From: Pyrocephalus nanus
Lineage: Eukaryota; Chordata; Aves; Passeriformes; Tyrannidae
Direction: 5' to 3'
Assembly (NCBI GenBank): GCA_038380795.1
Contig: CM076266.1
Location: 29,834,145-29,898,144 of the forward strand
DNA length: 64,000 nt
The notes under the pieces are model-generated. The model saw only the letters and a list, made by a program, of their open reading frames with translations, ran no database searches and had not been told where the DNA came from. The position numbers and the translations under genes were made by a program. Of this stretch, positions 1 to 13,450 are shown in pieces; the first letter of the stretch is position 1, and the number at the start of each line of letters is the position of its first letter.

Positions 1-1553
1 ACCTGATTTTGCAAACCTGCAACTACTCCATTTAAATCAGCAGCCTGGCTTGCTTGGTTATGGTTTGGGAAATGGGAAGAGTGCAGTTTGAGTTCCTGTG
101 TAGTGTAGTTTGAGTATTACTGCAGGTGGACAGTTAGAGCTGAAGCTGTACGAGTGAAGCTGCTGCAGGGAAACAGATGGTGGTGATGCCCTGCTGCAGG
201 GAAGTCCTGGGAGTCACTGATGCTTTGCCCCCCACAGGAGCAGGTTGCAGGAGGATAGGCTTGTACTGGAAAATAAATTGACGGTCTAGAAGAGTTCACG
301 CTTTGTGAGGCATTTCTATTAGAATTCCTTTCTTTATAAGGTTCAACCTCCTTGCTTCATTTCTCAACTTCAAAATAAGGGGTTTTTGAAAGCTCAGCTG
401 TGGATCAAGTAGACATGTGTGAGCAGTCCTGATGAAGTCAGGAGAACCATGCACACAAAAATGGAGAACTCCTAGCAGCTTTGCTCCAAGATTTTGCAGG
501 ATTTCATCCAGTAAGAGGGATCCTCAAAGGATTTTTCTGCAGTGTTCTTGAGGCATTGTAAGGGATGGTACGACAGTTATTTTGTGAAATGGGAATCCTG
601 GTGTTGAAACGTTGGCTCTGATGTTATTTCTTGGGTCTTAACAGTGCCTGTACCTGAAGTCGTGTTAACTTTGCTTAGCTGTTATGCTCTGGGTGGAACT
701 GCTGAAGCAAGAAAGCCTGGCCCTAAAAAAGCTAGCTAAGGACTGGCTTTGTGCTTTGCTTTGTGTTCGGGTCCTGTCGTGGTTCTGAGGTTTCACAGCA
801 TAGCGTGCATACTAGCAATGCTGACTTTCCTTTACTGGAACTGCAGATCAGCATCTCATACTTTTCCCCATTGATTTTTAAACGCTTTGTGTTTTCCAGT
901 ACATTTCATTCATGTCACTATTCAACATTGGTATTTAAACATCATTTAAAATGACTACACTGGTTTGGCAGGTGCTGCAACACTGTTCGGACTCCTTCTC
1001 CATCTTCCCCAGCACCAACCCCGTAGGATCTTCTGTATCTGCTGTCTCCCTCACGTCTGACTCAGGATGATCCCTCAGGAATTCCTGGTGGAAAAGCTGA
1101 GATGTTCCTAGAATTTAAATGAAATGTGCTTTGCACCCTAATGTACACAAAGTGCATTTATTTTGAGTCATGCCGCAGCTTATCTTGCAGTGCAGCATCT
1201 CGTTGAAAAAAGGCATCAGTGCTCCTGATGGCATTTGTAGTGTTGGCTCTCACTGGTAAAGCCCTGCCTGCTTTGGGCTTAAATTGGACCACAGAAGTGA
1301 TCGAAATTTCACTCTCCCTGCAGCTGGCTAGAGAACAGAGGTGGGAGGCATCACAGCTACAGATTTTTTTTTTTGCTTCCTTTTGATTATGAAATAGCTC
1401 ATTTGTCAGATTTCAGGTAATGACCTTTGTCTGTGCAGAGGTTGTGGGTCCTTAAGTGAGCAAGTTTGAGTGCAGATGTGCTGCAGGAAGGTAGACTCAT
1501 TTTTTGTCTTGCAGTGCAGTGGTACCTACATAGGCATCACTAATGATTCTTTT
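1..1553. other. Intergenic desert, no gene seen
   Basis: Every reading frame here is short and has no recognisable protein similarity. Base composition is mildly AT-rich with few CpG dinucleotides, as expected for bird intergenic DNA. I see no tRNA, rRNA or clear transposon. In mammals the neighbouring gene on this side of mir-138-1 is ABHD5, but no ABHD5-like sequence is visible, so it probably lies further left. Confidence 0.6.
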
Positions 1554-1582
1554 AAAACAAACAAACAAACAAACAAAAAAAC
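1554..1582. repeat. (AAAC)n simple repeat
   Basis: About five tandem AAAC units followed by an A-run. It could be the tail of an old retroposon, but no body is recognisable on either side. Confidence 0.85.
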
Positions 1583-3269
1583 CCACACACTTTTAAAAAG
1601 TGTTGTTTTAAACCTTGTAAAAGAGTGATGCTAAAGAACAGAACATGGTTGAAAGAAGGTGCTGAATTGTGTGAACCAGTTTCCAGAATAGTGCACTACA
1701 TGCTGTGGGTCAGCTTTAGTACCTACAAGTAGATTTTTTTGTGTGTGTGCATATTAATCTTGAGGCAGCAAGGAGCCACACAGGAGAAAGCACTGTGATA
1801 CTGGGGCAGTGGTTTTGTCAGAGGTCTTGTGTGCATCTTGAAAGGTCTGGTCCTGAGATTACCCAGATTGCTGAAGCTGCACAGAGATGTGGACAAGGAA
1901 TCCCTTTGAACACTGACCTTTTGCTTTTCCCTTTTTAGTGATAAAATATTCAAGGCAGTAGAAAGTGACCCATTTTGTGCTCTGCCTGTCAAGCCAAGCA
2001 GAGGAAGGAGAGTATAGTGAGGGCCCAGGTGGAATCCAGTGAATGCAAATGATTTATGGAGTAGCTGCTTTAAGCATTTCCAATTACTTCTATCATCATC
2101 CAGTAGAGTCTATTTATGGGTATGAGCTTAAACACATTGCTCACAACAAATGGATGGCATAGGCAGCTGTGGGGCTGATACACACTCCAGAATCTCTCTT
2201 TGTCCCTCTGCTTGCTGGGTATTTCCTAAGGATTTGCAGAGTGGAGAAAAGCCCTGCTTGGCAACCCCTTTGCATGAGCTTGGCTTTTCCTCACTGCACC
2301 ACAACTAAGTTAAGTACTTGCTGCATCATGAGCAAATGCTTTGCCAGCTTTAACAGGGTTGTTTTCTTTTTCTTGGAGGCTGCAAAGGAAGGCCACTCAC
2401 CTAGCTGCACAAGAGCAGGGAAGGTGTTTGATGTGGCAGCTGGTTACACGAGTGTGTGCTCTTCACAGTTGGCCCAGAAGCATCCATGGGCTCTGCCTAC
2501 CTGAGGAGTGTCTGAGCATCTTTGTGAACCATAGCCACACCATATCCCCAGTGCAGAAAAGTGACAGTCAGATGGCTCAGAGAGAGAGGAGCCTAACTTG
2601 TCTAAACATCGTCTTTTATTTCAGAAAATGTACCAGGGTGTGTGTGGTGGTACACATTCTCCCAGGGATTGTTTTAGAGCAATTTTATGTAAAAGTGAGT
2701 ATTTCACTCCACCTACATGCCAGAGGTTTCATCTGAGGTTAAAATAAATGAACAAACAAGCAAAATTTAAAACCACGAAACAAACCAGAAGTGGGGATAT
2801 TGGAAATAACATCATCAAAGAGGAGTGAGTTTATGAAAGCAGTAGGTTAGGTTAAGCTGACAAAGCCTGAAGTTACCAAGAAACACCCAAGCCAGAGGTA
2901 TCAACCATCAAACTACTGTCAGCTCCACCTTTTATATTGTTCAAGGGGATCTTAGAAGATAGTTTTGAAATTGAAGAGCTTGGTGCACACTGGAGCTTTT
3001 TTAGGCCTTCACCATCAGTAACCAGCATGCTTTACCATCCCAAGAGGCCTGAAGTACTGTTTCCTCCCCACTATAACCATACAAAGAGCACATGAGACAA
3101 AGAGCATATAGAAGTTATAGCAACTAAAGATAGGACCTTTGGATGTGCTTTAAAGGATGCTGCCAGTATTCTGCCTTTACATCACAGTTCTTGTTCATTC
3201 TTACTATGAAGGAGTGAGAGCTATTTCAGGGTATCTTCTTTATCTTCCCAGCTGCTTTTTACCTGTTTT

Positions 3270-3292
3270 TGTTGTTGTTGTTGTTGTTGTTG
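3270..3292. repeat. (GTT)n microsatellite
   Basis: Seven or so uninterrupted GTT triplets, followed by a G-run and T-run. It is a simple trinucleotide repeat with no coding context. Confidence 0.9.
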
Positions 3293-4349
3293 GGGTTTTT
3301 TTACTATTATTAAATTATGTCCTATTTCTGTTTAATGCACCAAAAAACAAGCATTACACTGATGATATATCTTCGGTTCCTCAGCGGCATCTTTAGGAAA
3401 CGAAAAGTGGTCAAATTCCCTTGTCAAGTAGGACACTGACTCAGAGATTCCTCTTTTTGTAAAAATACAACCTAGAGATAAAACTTTGAAACAACTTGAA
3501 ACCCAGATAGTAATTATGTGCGTTCAAAACGTAAGCCAGGACAGTTGATCGTACAAAGCCATTCACAAGCAAATAGCCTCCAAAAACCCACGATTCTGTC
3601 TTTTCTTCACGGGCACTTAGGTCCTATACAGTAACCAATTTTATGAAATACAGTATGTCTGTTAACCAAGAGAACTGAACACTTCAGTTGCTTAGTAACT
3701 AATCCAATCCAAGGAGGAAATAAAAATAGCACACATAATTTTAGAACCTTTAGGACCTTTGCCAAGCAAAATATTCTCACTAGCAGCAGTCAGGTTTGTG
3801 ATTTGAATGGGTTAGCTTAATAGAATAGATTCTATTTGTTTTATGTAGATAAATGGTCCTTGCTTTTCAAATCTGATTAATTACGTATCCGGGCCATTAG
3901 GTCTTGTAGCTTCTGTACTCTTCCACAAGTTTATTTAACTAAAAATATAACATAACTAAATATAATATAAATAAAAAAGGAAAAATGTTTTAGTTGCTGG
4001 GCTTCTTTTTCAGCCTTAATCTGGTTAAAAAGCTGAAGACTGCAGTATAACTCAATAAATCACATTATATTGCCAGGAGGAATGTCATAAGCATCTGTAT
4101 AATTCAAGTGTGGTGTTTTTTTCTATACTCATCTGTAGAATTTGTTGAGAGGAAAAAGGATATTATTTTTATAAAAAGATATTATTGCCACCATTGGTGG
4201 AAATTGCCATATGGTACCATAGCATCTCTTATTCAAGCAAGGTAGGAACCTGATATGCTCAGTTTATGTAAAATTATTATTTAGCTGACAAATTATGACT
4301 CCTACTTTAAAATACATCTTCAAAATTTAGCATTTGTCTGCATTTTTAG

Positions 4350-4620
4350 AGGCTTGCTCGGTTTATGCGCATCGCCCGTGCGTTTGACAAGTTTCATATA
4401 CCAGACTTTTGCAAATTGCAGCGAGGATATGGATTTTTCCCCCCACAATTTTATCAGCACCGCCACTGGCTGAAGGATTTGCAGGACTGTTTGTGCGAAT
4501 AGCATCGCTGAAGTTGGCTCCCTTGCCCTTATTCCTGAATAAGGTAGGCGGTGCGGGATCTGATGTTCGTGCAATGCCTGTATTCTGAAGCGGTCATGGT
4601 GCGTTGGGCTATCAAAACAG
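4350..4620. promoter_or_regulatory. CpG-retaining block, candidate regulatory element
   Basis: I count about 14 CpG dinucleotides between 4,355 and 4,612. The preceding 400 bases (3,901-4,320) show essentially none. The block is not especially GC-rich overall and does not encode a recognisable protein. Retained CpGs in such a background usually mean germline-unmethylated DNA or strong purifying selection, as in a conserved enhancer or a non-coding RNA promoter. Its role is inference; the CpG contrast is directly visible. Confidence 0.4.
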
Positions 4621-4957
4621 ATAGAACACTCCTTTCACAAAACAATTTGAATACCAACTTCCGAGTACATGAATTCCGATTTAATTCCCCGCTCCTCTGA
4701 AGCATGCGTTTGGGAAGGTCTCAGGTTTTCCTTCATCTCTTTCAGTTCAGTAAGTATTTTAATGTAAGGCAGAAAGCACTCAGATTCAGTGTTACATGGC
4801 TGGTACATTTTGCTTGAAGAAGAATACGGGTTTTTTTATATGTAGTGATTCAGCACATTTTTCCCTTCCACTTTAATATGATCATCCTGTAGGGTAAAAA
4901 GCTAAATATAGCAAATACATTCCTTGCACAGTCATTTTAATACTTTTTGCTTAGTGC

Positions 4958-4993
4958 TTTTTTCTTTTTTCTTTTTTTTTTTTTTTTTTTTTT
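4958..4993. repeat. Poly-pyrimidine / poly-T tract
   Basis: A T-rich run ends in about 20 consecutive T residues, then CAG. The pyrimidine tract plus CAG resembles a splice acceptor, but there is no open exon beyond it that I recognise. Confidence 0.8.
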
Positions 4994-7900
4994 CAGTGGA
5001 GTTTCAGGCACTGCTATTCTTATTTTTGGCCTTTTAACTTATTAATACATCTGACAGGATTGTGTGAAGGGAAATTAAGATTTTTCATCATTGTGTGCTG
5101 AACGAATAGCGTGCCAAATCCAAGCGGAAGTTTCCACTGGAACATCACTGTAATTAGTTTACCTGCCTGAAACCAGGAGAGGTGCAGTAGGTATGCCCAT
5201 GACTGTGAAATAGAGCCCCAGGAGTTACCCTGCAAGTCCATTGCATGGTCCACCGAGCTGCCCGGAGTGAAATTTCTGAGCACAGCAGCGGGAGACGTGG
5301 TGTGGTCCTCCGTGTTGGCGTTTGGGGTGAAATCAGCAGGAAGGAAGCTCTTGCAGGTGTTAATTTTCTGCTCTTTGCTGCCCAGGCAGCTTGCTCGACC
5401 TTGGAGGTCTGCTTGAATGTTTGCATTTTATTGAGGATAAAAAAAAACCAAACAAACTTGTGCCATGGTGAAATGCAACTTTATATGTTACTAATTTTTT
5501 TCCCTAAAGAAGTTCAGAAAACGTTGCGTTAATACAAGGATTTCTGGCCAAAATGTATTATGCAGTTAATTCAAGTAAATTGCAGTTACTCTGTAGCAAA
5601 TAATTACCACCTGTTTCACATCTGCCTCAAATCCACTCAAAATATAGCAATCTAGTCATCATTCTTGTATTATTTATGTCGTTTTATTATTTGAGTTAGA
5701 CTTCTATTTACTTAGGCGATTCACAACAATTTTTTCATGCCTTCTGCACACAGAATGATGAATTTAATAACCTCTTTTAGATTTGTTTATAAAACCTTTC
5801 AAAATATGTTTGCAATGCATGACAGGGCTTCCAAAATGCGGGAGACACTCAGTGGCCTTTTTCATTATGAACTGCAGTTGGGAGCATGCCACTTGCTGCC
5901 CTTGGATCTCAACGCCTCCGTTTCACCTTCAAAAATATCCACATTAACCTGTCACACGTGTGATCTCATGAGCTTTTTCAGAGTCACATTTTGCTCTGTT
6001 AATATGGGAGCTTCTGAGTTGCTTGTTCAAAGTGTCGTTGTGCCTGGATGCTGGGACGGAAAATGGTTTTAGTAAAAACAGTCACCTCCTGCAAGGGTGT
6101 CCAGGTACGATGGAAATACAAAGGAAGCACAGGTACAAAAGCCAAGTGTATACTGCTTTAAAATACTCCAAACAGTCTACAAGTGGGGCTTGGGCTTTTT
6201 GTTCTTTATGCTGATCATTCTCTCTCAAAACAAGGCGTGGTTCTGTAGTGGTTTCTTTCGATATTACACTTCTCAACAAAACGGCATATGCGAGAAGGAG
6301 GGCGAGGGGTTAATTCCTTGCAGCACATCTAGGCCATCCCCTGAAATCACAGGAGCAAAACCAGCTGAGCGGTGAATCAGGCCACCCTGCTTCTCCAGGA
6401 CAGGAATAGCAAGAATCAGAAATCTTGCCCTCAGCTGTGCTGGCATGCAGGGATGCAGAGGAAAGACACAGGGAAATACAGCCAGTCACTTGCCTCTGAG
6501 TTTCAAGCCTTTTCCATTACACCCAACTGGTATGTGTTGTTTTGCAACTCCAATATTGAGAGCAAAATATGATCCCCCGTACTTTCAGTCTGAGTTAGGA
6601 TGATTGGCCTCCCAGTTTGTATTGCCATTTGAACACCCCATCTCACCCTAAATTTTCCACCTTAAGTGGGAATTGCTTTTTCCACACAGGCAACTTCCCT
6701 TCATTTCTGTAGTGCCCTCTTTGCATTAACCTCTCTCACAACAGGAACAGCGTTCCCCTCCACTAGAACTATCTCCAATCAGTTATGTTGCAGCACTCGT
6801 GCCCAGAGCATGGGAGGAGGGTAATCTGGATGCACATTTCTGTTCTAAACATGCTTCTTCAGGAGGGGAGGGCAGCGGTGGGCTGGAACCTCCAAATATT
6901 TGTTAAAAGGGGAAAACTGAAAAAAAAAAAATTATGGCTAATAAAAGTTAAGCTTGGAGGATTCCAGGGGAATGAGTCACAAACTCAGCAGCACTATTGC
7001 ACGTCTTTATGATACCTCTCAAAACTGCCTGTCAAAATCTCCCATTAAGGAGCATCGCCGATTAGTAATTATGCGCATCTATTAGCTAAGCATCTCTTCT
7101 TTCTCTCAAATGCTTTGTAGCAATATCTCTCCAAAGAAACACATTTCTCATGTAGGTGTCTGCTAGATGGCCATAACACCTCCCCAAGGGAGATGCCTCT
7201 GATAACACTATATTAAAGACAGGGCTTGGTTTTGTCTTTTAAACTACTATCACACAAGCCAGTGCACAAGGAAAGACACCTATTATAATTTTGTAGACAA
7301 ACGCTAACAAAAGCTGCCTGCACACATGCACACACAGAAAAATTTAATGTTAACATTGCAGGAGGCTGTGATGATGACAGGGGTACTTTTATTGTCAGCT
7401 ATGCTGGGGAAGGGAAACAGAAAACCCTTATTTGTGCAAATAGCTCGAGCTTGGTTTCATTTCCAAACATCCTATTTGCACATGTGAGTATGTTTTGTCA
7501 ACCATGTCTTTAGGTATAGGTCTTCATCTTCAGCTACTTATGCTTGTTTGTATTAAACAAATTAGTGCCATAATAACACACACACCCATAGAGACATGAA
7601 TATTGTAAGAATCCCAAATACACAGTGGTCTTGCTTTTTTGTTGTGGGTTTGTTGGTTTGATTTGTTTGGGGTTTTTTTCTCCAAAAAAAAATGCTTAAT
7701 TAAACTCTTTTATGCTTAGTTTTCCTGATTATATTTTGTTCATTAATAAAGAGCAAATCTGAAAAGAACTAAGAGCAAAACTGCGGGCAGAGGATAATAA
7801 AACCCATTGCTATTAATGAAGCTGAAATCCTCAAATGTGCCTCCTTCCAATGTGTTATCTTCCAGATCCTAAATTACTTCATTCTTTCAGTGACTACTGC

Positions 7901-8174
7901 TAGACAGACGCATCCTGTCGTGATAAAGTAGACCAGCTGGATTTAGGACTGTGACTTCGCGTTTGTGGTACAACTGACCATATGTGATTCTCTGTCAAGT
8001 TTGCAGTTTTAGTAGGAAATCTCTGAAGTATTTCCACTTTGATTCATGTTTTTTCACTGGTTTGATAACAAAAGAGGGGATGGCTTTGTGCAGCTGCCTT
8101 GCACTAGCACAGGTTGTAGTGTGATCTCCACAAAGGAAAGGGAAGCTCTTGTGTGCTTATCCTTAAGAGTTTCT
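4994..8174. other. Intergenic desert, no gene seen
   Basis: No recognisable coding region or structured RNA. Apart from a G/T-rich stretch at 7,635-7,680 and short CA runs near 7,325 and 7,565, nothing repetitive stands out. Confidence 0.55.
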
Positions 8175-8269
8175 TTGGGTTGGTTTGGTTTTTGCTGTTT
8201 TGTTTTTTGGGTTTGGGGTTTTTTTTGATTGGTTGGTTTTGTTTGATTGTTTGTTTGGGGTTTTTTTTC
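8175..8269. repeat. G/T-rich low-complexity tract
   Basis: About 95 bases consist almost only of G and T on the + strand, in units like GGTTTGG and TTGGTTGG. Similar tracts occur at 7,635-7,680, 11,148-11,203 and 61,167-61,227. They are simple-sequence repeats. Confidence 0.8.
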
Positions 8270-11147
8270 TGGAAGAAATAGCTGGGACCAGAACCTACAT
8301 TTCATTAGGGACATAATTTTGAATTCTTATGCAGATCATGGTTTTTATCTGGCTTCAACAGAACTGAATAATTCTGTTAATTGTTATTGTCTTCCTGCCG
8401 GCTTTAGAAATGCGTGTCTCCAACCTCTATAGGTCTGGCAACAGAAGGGAAGCTAGTTGTGAAAGAAGCATAACAAACAGCAGATAGAATTTAAAGGAGT
8501 TTTGGGTCTTTTTTTCTAAGGAGGAGCACTGTCAGACCCCTGATCAACTTTTCTGATATTTCTGATTTCAGTGTGATTTATTGAAAAGTGCATTCTGTTC
8601 ACATGCCAATCCTTTCATCCATGTAAGGCTCAGCCACATCCAACCCCCTTTGCTGAAAAGACTACATTTGTATAGGTTCATAGATCTGAATTTATGTCTT
8701 TTGATGCATATATGTTGAAGAAATGGTACATAGTGCAAACATTGCCCACTGAACTCTACCGATGCATCTCCACCCTGACCAATAAGATGCTTGCTGATCT
8801 CTGAGGTCCTGTCCCAAATGCTGAATATCCTTCCCATTCACTGAAGACTGTAGTAGCCCTTAGGAAAGGCACCATGCCACAACACTGACGAAAATCTCAA
8901 ATTCCAACAGCTTTATTAGACCTTCTGTTAACCTGGTTGTCATGTTATATGATCTCTCCCTATCCCCAGACTATGACTTGGACATTACAGGTAGAGTGGA
9001 CAAGAGCTGAAGGTACCTGTGACATTTGGCTGTGGAAGGAGGAAGGAACTAGCATTAATAGTAGTCTTCAATTTCAGTAAGGAAGAGAGATGAGACGGAT
9101 CCTCTCCTCAGCCATCAAGACTGAGAAAGTAATTGCAGCCTGAAGAATGGTTTGCATTTACTGGTCTTACAGGCTTAAGAGCAGTACATGTAGGGACAAT
9201 GGACAGTGATGGTCACATGGATATGGAGGAAACAGGAATAGGAAGATTCCCTTCCTTTTGCACTCTACATAAGTTTTACTTAGAAAGTGCAGTGAGATAT
9301 GATTTGTAATGTGTTACTGTCACCTGTCACCTGTGTTCTGTCTGCTCCTGAGCTCTCTGGGCTTCAGGCAGAAAAGTCAAACGCCACAGGAAAATCTCAT
9401 CTTCTAAGATTTGCAGCCTCAAGGCAACTGGCAAGGCATCAAAACTTGCAAGTCAGCCAAGTGTCTGAAGTTCCTTGTTAAACAGGCACAAAGAAAGCAT
9501 AGGTTAACACTCAGTAGCCAGCCCTGGGCTTACCATTTATCCTTTAGCCCAATATGTACCATATCTTTATTTTGTATTCCCAATAGGTTGTGACCAGACC
9601 GTATCTTCTTTGCACCTTATCAAACCCTAAATGTTTGAACAATGCCTTTTTTTAGTGATCAGTGTTTGCAAACAGCATTTTCAGGCTTTTCATTCATGAA
9701 AAAGGAGGGGCATTATTTTCATGATAAAGGAGGGGCAGAGAGGAGGCATCGTAAGAGTGACACTGGTGTCTGAGCCTCTGCCCGCCTCATGGCTGTGGAA
9801 ATCTCCATACTGGTGGTGTGGCAAGATGCCCTTTTCTGCAGCCAGGAAGGAGGAAGAGGCAAGGCACCAGTCATCCAAGTATCTTCCTGAAGTGCCCATC
9901 ATTTCGGGTTAGGTGCCAGCACCATTGGGCGAGGGGCTGTGCCTCTGTCATGCAGGAAGCAGGTGAACAGAGGTGGAAGGATTCAAGCCAATGATTTGTA
10001 ACTTGGTTTTGCCAGTAATTCCTATAAACAGTTAACAGGCAATCTGGTAATGGGCCATAGATTTCCCAGATGAAAGCCAGGCTTGTTATCACGTAGATGT
10101 ATTTTCTGATAAAGAGTTTCTAAAATGGATGTGTTGGCATCCAGTTCTTCGTGGAAATCACATATATATATCTAAGAGAAGACTGCATTATTTGAGTCCA
10201 CTGAAAGAAAATTGTACACTTAAGTATTTTGTGGATATTTGAGATCCTTTTTCCTTTGTGGCAAAGCCTTCATTTTTCTAGAGATAAGAGAAATTTAAAT
10301 TAAAAAGGAGCAGTACAAAATAAAAGTGATAAGTCTCTGTCCCCAAAGAGGCTGTACCACATCAGAGCATTTAGCAAAGACCACATTGTTACTTGATGCA
10401 ATGGTGGGATGCTGGTGGGCAGAAAGATGCTTCCAGGTCTGCATAGGCCCTGCAGATGAGGCTGTAGTGTTGGTAATCAGGTAGGTAATACCACATCTGC
10501 ATTTTATATTATACTGTTCTCTATTGTTGTAGATCAGTTTCCTAAAATATATGGATTTTTTTTTGTCTCCTCTTGGACATACCCAGTTCAATATTTCCAA
10601 ATATTTGATCATATAAGCATTAGACTGTAATCTCTAAGCCTGTAAAGCAGGTTGTGTGAAGTACTGTGGAGTGAGCTCTGTCATGAATGATAGCAGCCCT
10701 GTCCTGCTGTTGTTTGCTTAATGGGGTAAAGGCTCTGACTTGTCTCAATATTGCATTGAGCAAGCAAATCTTCATATTATTCCTTTAAATCAAAATGAGC
10801 AGTGACACTCTAGACTAGTACGGTTCCTATCAAAAGTGTACATTTCATCTGAACATGTCTCTGAGACTATTTATTTTCTCATTATAAAGAATATTCTGGC
10901 CCAATGTAAATGTCAGTGAGCTCAGTGCGCTTAGTGCAATGAAACAGGCAGATCTAAAACAGTAGCAAAAGGCAGGTCTGAGTCCTTGCAACTGCTGAAC
11001 AGCGTTTTCTTTCCCTTTTTTTGCTTTTTTTTTAAGCTTTCTGTGTGTCTTAGTTGGCCTCAGAAGGGCACACACTTCTTTCTCTGAGAGGACAAGAAAT
11101 TCATCTTCATTAATTGCAGATGAACTAATAGATGATCTAGTGGGTTG
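8270..11147. other. Intergenic desert, no gene seen
   Basis: Only short spurious reading frames. No transposon, tRNA or miRNA-like hairpin was recognised by eye. Confidence 0.55.
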
Positions 11148-11203
11148 TGGTGTGAGGGGTTTGGTGGTGTTTTTTTTGTTCTGGTTTGGTTTGGTTTGTT
11201 TTA
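11148..11203. repeat. G/T-rich low-complexity tract
   Basis: A run of GGTTTGGTTTGGTTTG-type units, the same family of simple sequence as at 8,175. It explains the long but meaningless minus-strand open frame that crosses it. Confidence 0.75.
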
Positions 11204-12591
11204 CTAAATATTTTCTTAGTCTGGATTTTAAACGTTCCCATACACACAGTAAGGCAAGTGTGAAGGAGATGCCCTTTGAGACCAGATGTGTTAGTGGGAA
11301 GGAGTCTCCTCTGGGCAAACCTGGCAGTGTACAGACCATGTGGTGTTCGGTTTGGTTGTCTGCAATCGATAACACTTAGCAAGAGACTGTAAAGCATCTG
11401 GAAGATTATTTTGAAGTATGCATATATTGTTTTGGTGAAAACATCACTATGTCGTGATAAAACAGTCCCGCTATCAGGACATCTAAACGCAATGCCGCAA
11501 TCCCCAGTGTTAATGATCAACATTGATTACAAGGTGATTTTTCCAACAGAGAATCATCTGACCTGAAAAAGCATCTTGCTGTGCATATACAGCACGTACC
11601 AGCCTTTATTAAGAAATCAGCTGATTATTATTCTGCTACTGGCTTTTATTTTCTTCCACTCCCTCCCTTGCAGGAAGGCTGCATACAAATATAGCAATCG
11701 ATTGAGGGGAGATGTTCTTCCTTTACGAGATTAATTACAAACATAGGGATGCTGTGTCTGGCCCATGTGTATGATTGATCTTGTAGGAGGAAATGCAATA
11801 GGAAACTAATGCTTCCTTTTATCCAGTAAGCAAAGTTCAGAGATGTTTACATTCTGCTAGGTAAGCACAGCTGTCCAAAGATGTGAAGACGGATGGACTG
11901 TCCTGTCAGCACAAATTCATGCCGAGGTAACAGGGAACACCATCTCTGCGGACCTCTCTCTGGCTAGGAGGCTGTAAGGCCAGAGTTGCTCATTTAGCAA
12001 GCATCTTAATTGTTTCACTTTTTAATTAGTGGGGAGATCCAGACAAAGCCCAGGTACTACAAGGGACAGCAAGAGGAAGGTGTTGGTGAAACACAATGGT
12101 GGGCCAGGGCATGAGGAGGAAGGATCTTGGTGATGCCAAGCATAGGGAGGCTGTCACAGGGCAGCTGTCCATAAATTGCAGGGGTTTGTTCTTTAAAACC
12201 TAGCTGGTGTAAAGAGCTGTCTGCATATTCATTCACTGCGTGTAACTGCAGAAGCATCTGCAAAAACCGCAGCGCTTAGCTGCCCTTGTTTCTATTTGTA
12301 TATAAATATAATCTTACAATCCCTGGATTTGGCTCAGGGTCCTTCTGAAAAGGTTCATTTCGTTCTTGGGCACAGACTAGCACTTCTATTTAGGCTGAGA
12401 AACAGTGTCAGAGGTGACAGATTCAGCTTAGTGACTCAGCTTTCTTCCTCACAGTATTTTAAATAATGGATGTGCTACTGCTGGTATTTAACTCCTGCCA
12501 GAGCTGCTGAAATATATGGTGTGTTTAAAATACTGCTACAACATTGAATCTCTGCTCAGGCAGAGGAACTCTCCACCTGGGACTGGTTTTC
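11204..12591. other. Intergenic DNA, no gene seen
   Basis: No coding or repeat feature recognised. Some AT-rich segments (for example 11,560-11,720) could be conserved non-coding elements, but that needs an alignment. Confidence 0.5.
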
Positions 12592-12650
12592 TCAAAAGGA
12601 AAAAGAAATCAGAGGGAGAGGAAAGGGAGGAAGAGGAGAGGAAAGCCCGA
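12592..12650. repeat. Homopurine (GA-rich) tract
   Basis: Nearly 60 bases of almost pure A/G on the + strand (GGGAGAGGAAAGGGAGG-like). It is low complexity; purine tracts of this kind can adopt triplex structures, but no function is implied. Confidence 0.75.
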
Positions 12651-13129
12651 GCCATAATATCTTGTAACTCTAAGAATGCCCTTCACCTGAGGCAGCGAAG
12701 CAGTCAGCTCTAGCAGTGCCTTGATGGAGAATCCTGAAATCGATGCTGCAGTCTGCGTTATATTTATACAAGCATATGCATTGCACTGATGACGGGGGAG
12801 AGAAAGGGCTGTTCCCTGCGTTAAAATAATTAGTGTAATAAATACAGCCTGGCGAGCACCAGAGGAAGTAGGAATCCCTTTGTTCACATCTCGTCACTTA
12901 GAGCTGGGTAAGCAAGTCTTGTGGAGTTAAGCTCAGAATTTACTCACCCTTTTATTCTCTGTCTAGAGGTCTTGAGCAGGACGTGCTGCTGATGCCAGAC
13001 TTAACAAGCGACACTGGATCTCTTCTGCTTCAGAGTGATGTTGAGCATTTTATGGGGTCTTTTCTTTTTCTTCCTTCTGTCCATACAAATCCTGCCTGGT
13101 AAACGTGGATTCATTTGCTGTTTAGCAGT

Positions 13130-13450
13130 CAGTTTGCTTGGCTTGACAAAGGTTATTGCAATAATTGATGTTCCTCTTCTAATAATTAATGTTAATGAGT
13201 CCACTAAACAGTAAACAAGACAACAAAGAACTGTTAATGAGACAGTCTTTACTCATTTGTTTAATCTTTTAGTAAGATAATGGGCGATAAATATGTCGCT
13301 ATTCAGCCATCTTTAAGTCCTTAATGCATGGGGAGTGTTTTAAAAAGGGATTTGAGCTGATTTTTTACACTTGCATTTAGTAAATTCAGCCGACTGGGTA
13401 GGTGGGGCGCCTGAAAGAATTGGGAGACCTATATAATTAAGTGCCTTGAC
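13130..13450. promoter_or_regulatory. Candidate conserved non-coding element (TAAT-rich)
   Basis: This stretch has a cluster of homeodomain-type TAAT/ATTA cores (AATAATTGATG, TAATAATTAATG, GTTAATGAG) followed by a segment retaining several CpGs (13,284-13,410). No open frame makes sense here and no transposon is recognised. It has the look of a developmental enhancer in a gene desert, by inference only. Confidence 0.3.

Noticed and set aside
4994..5300. Possible exon after the poly-T tract and CAG
   Set aside because: The acceptor-like signal is a simple repeat. No open frame with a donor and coding-like composition follows.
10845..11375. 176-codon minus-strand open frame
   Set aside because: It runs through an A/C-rich simple repeat on that strand, which removes stops; the peptide is low complexity.
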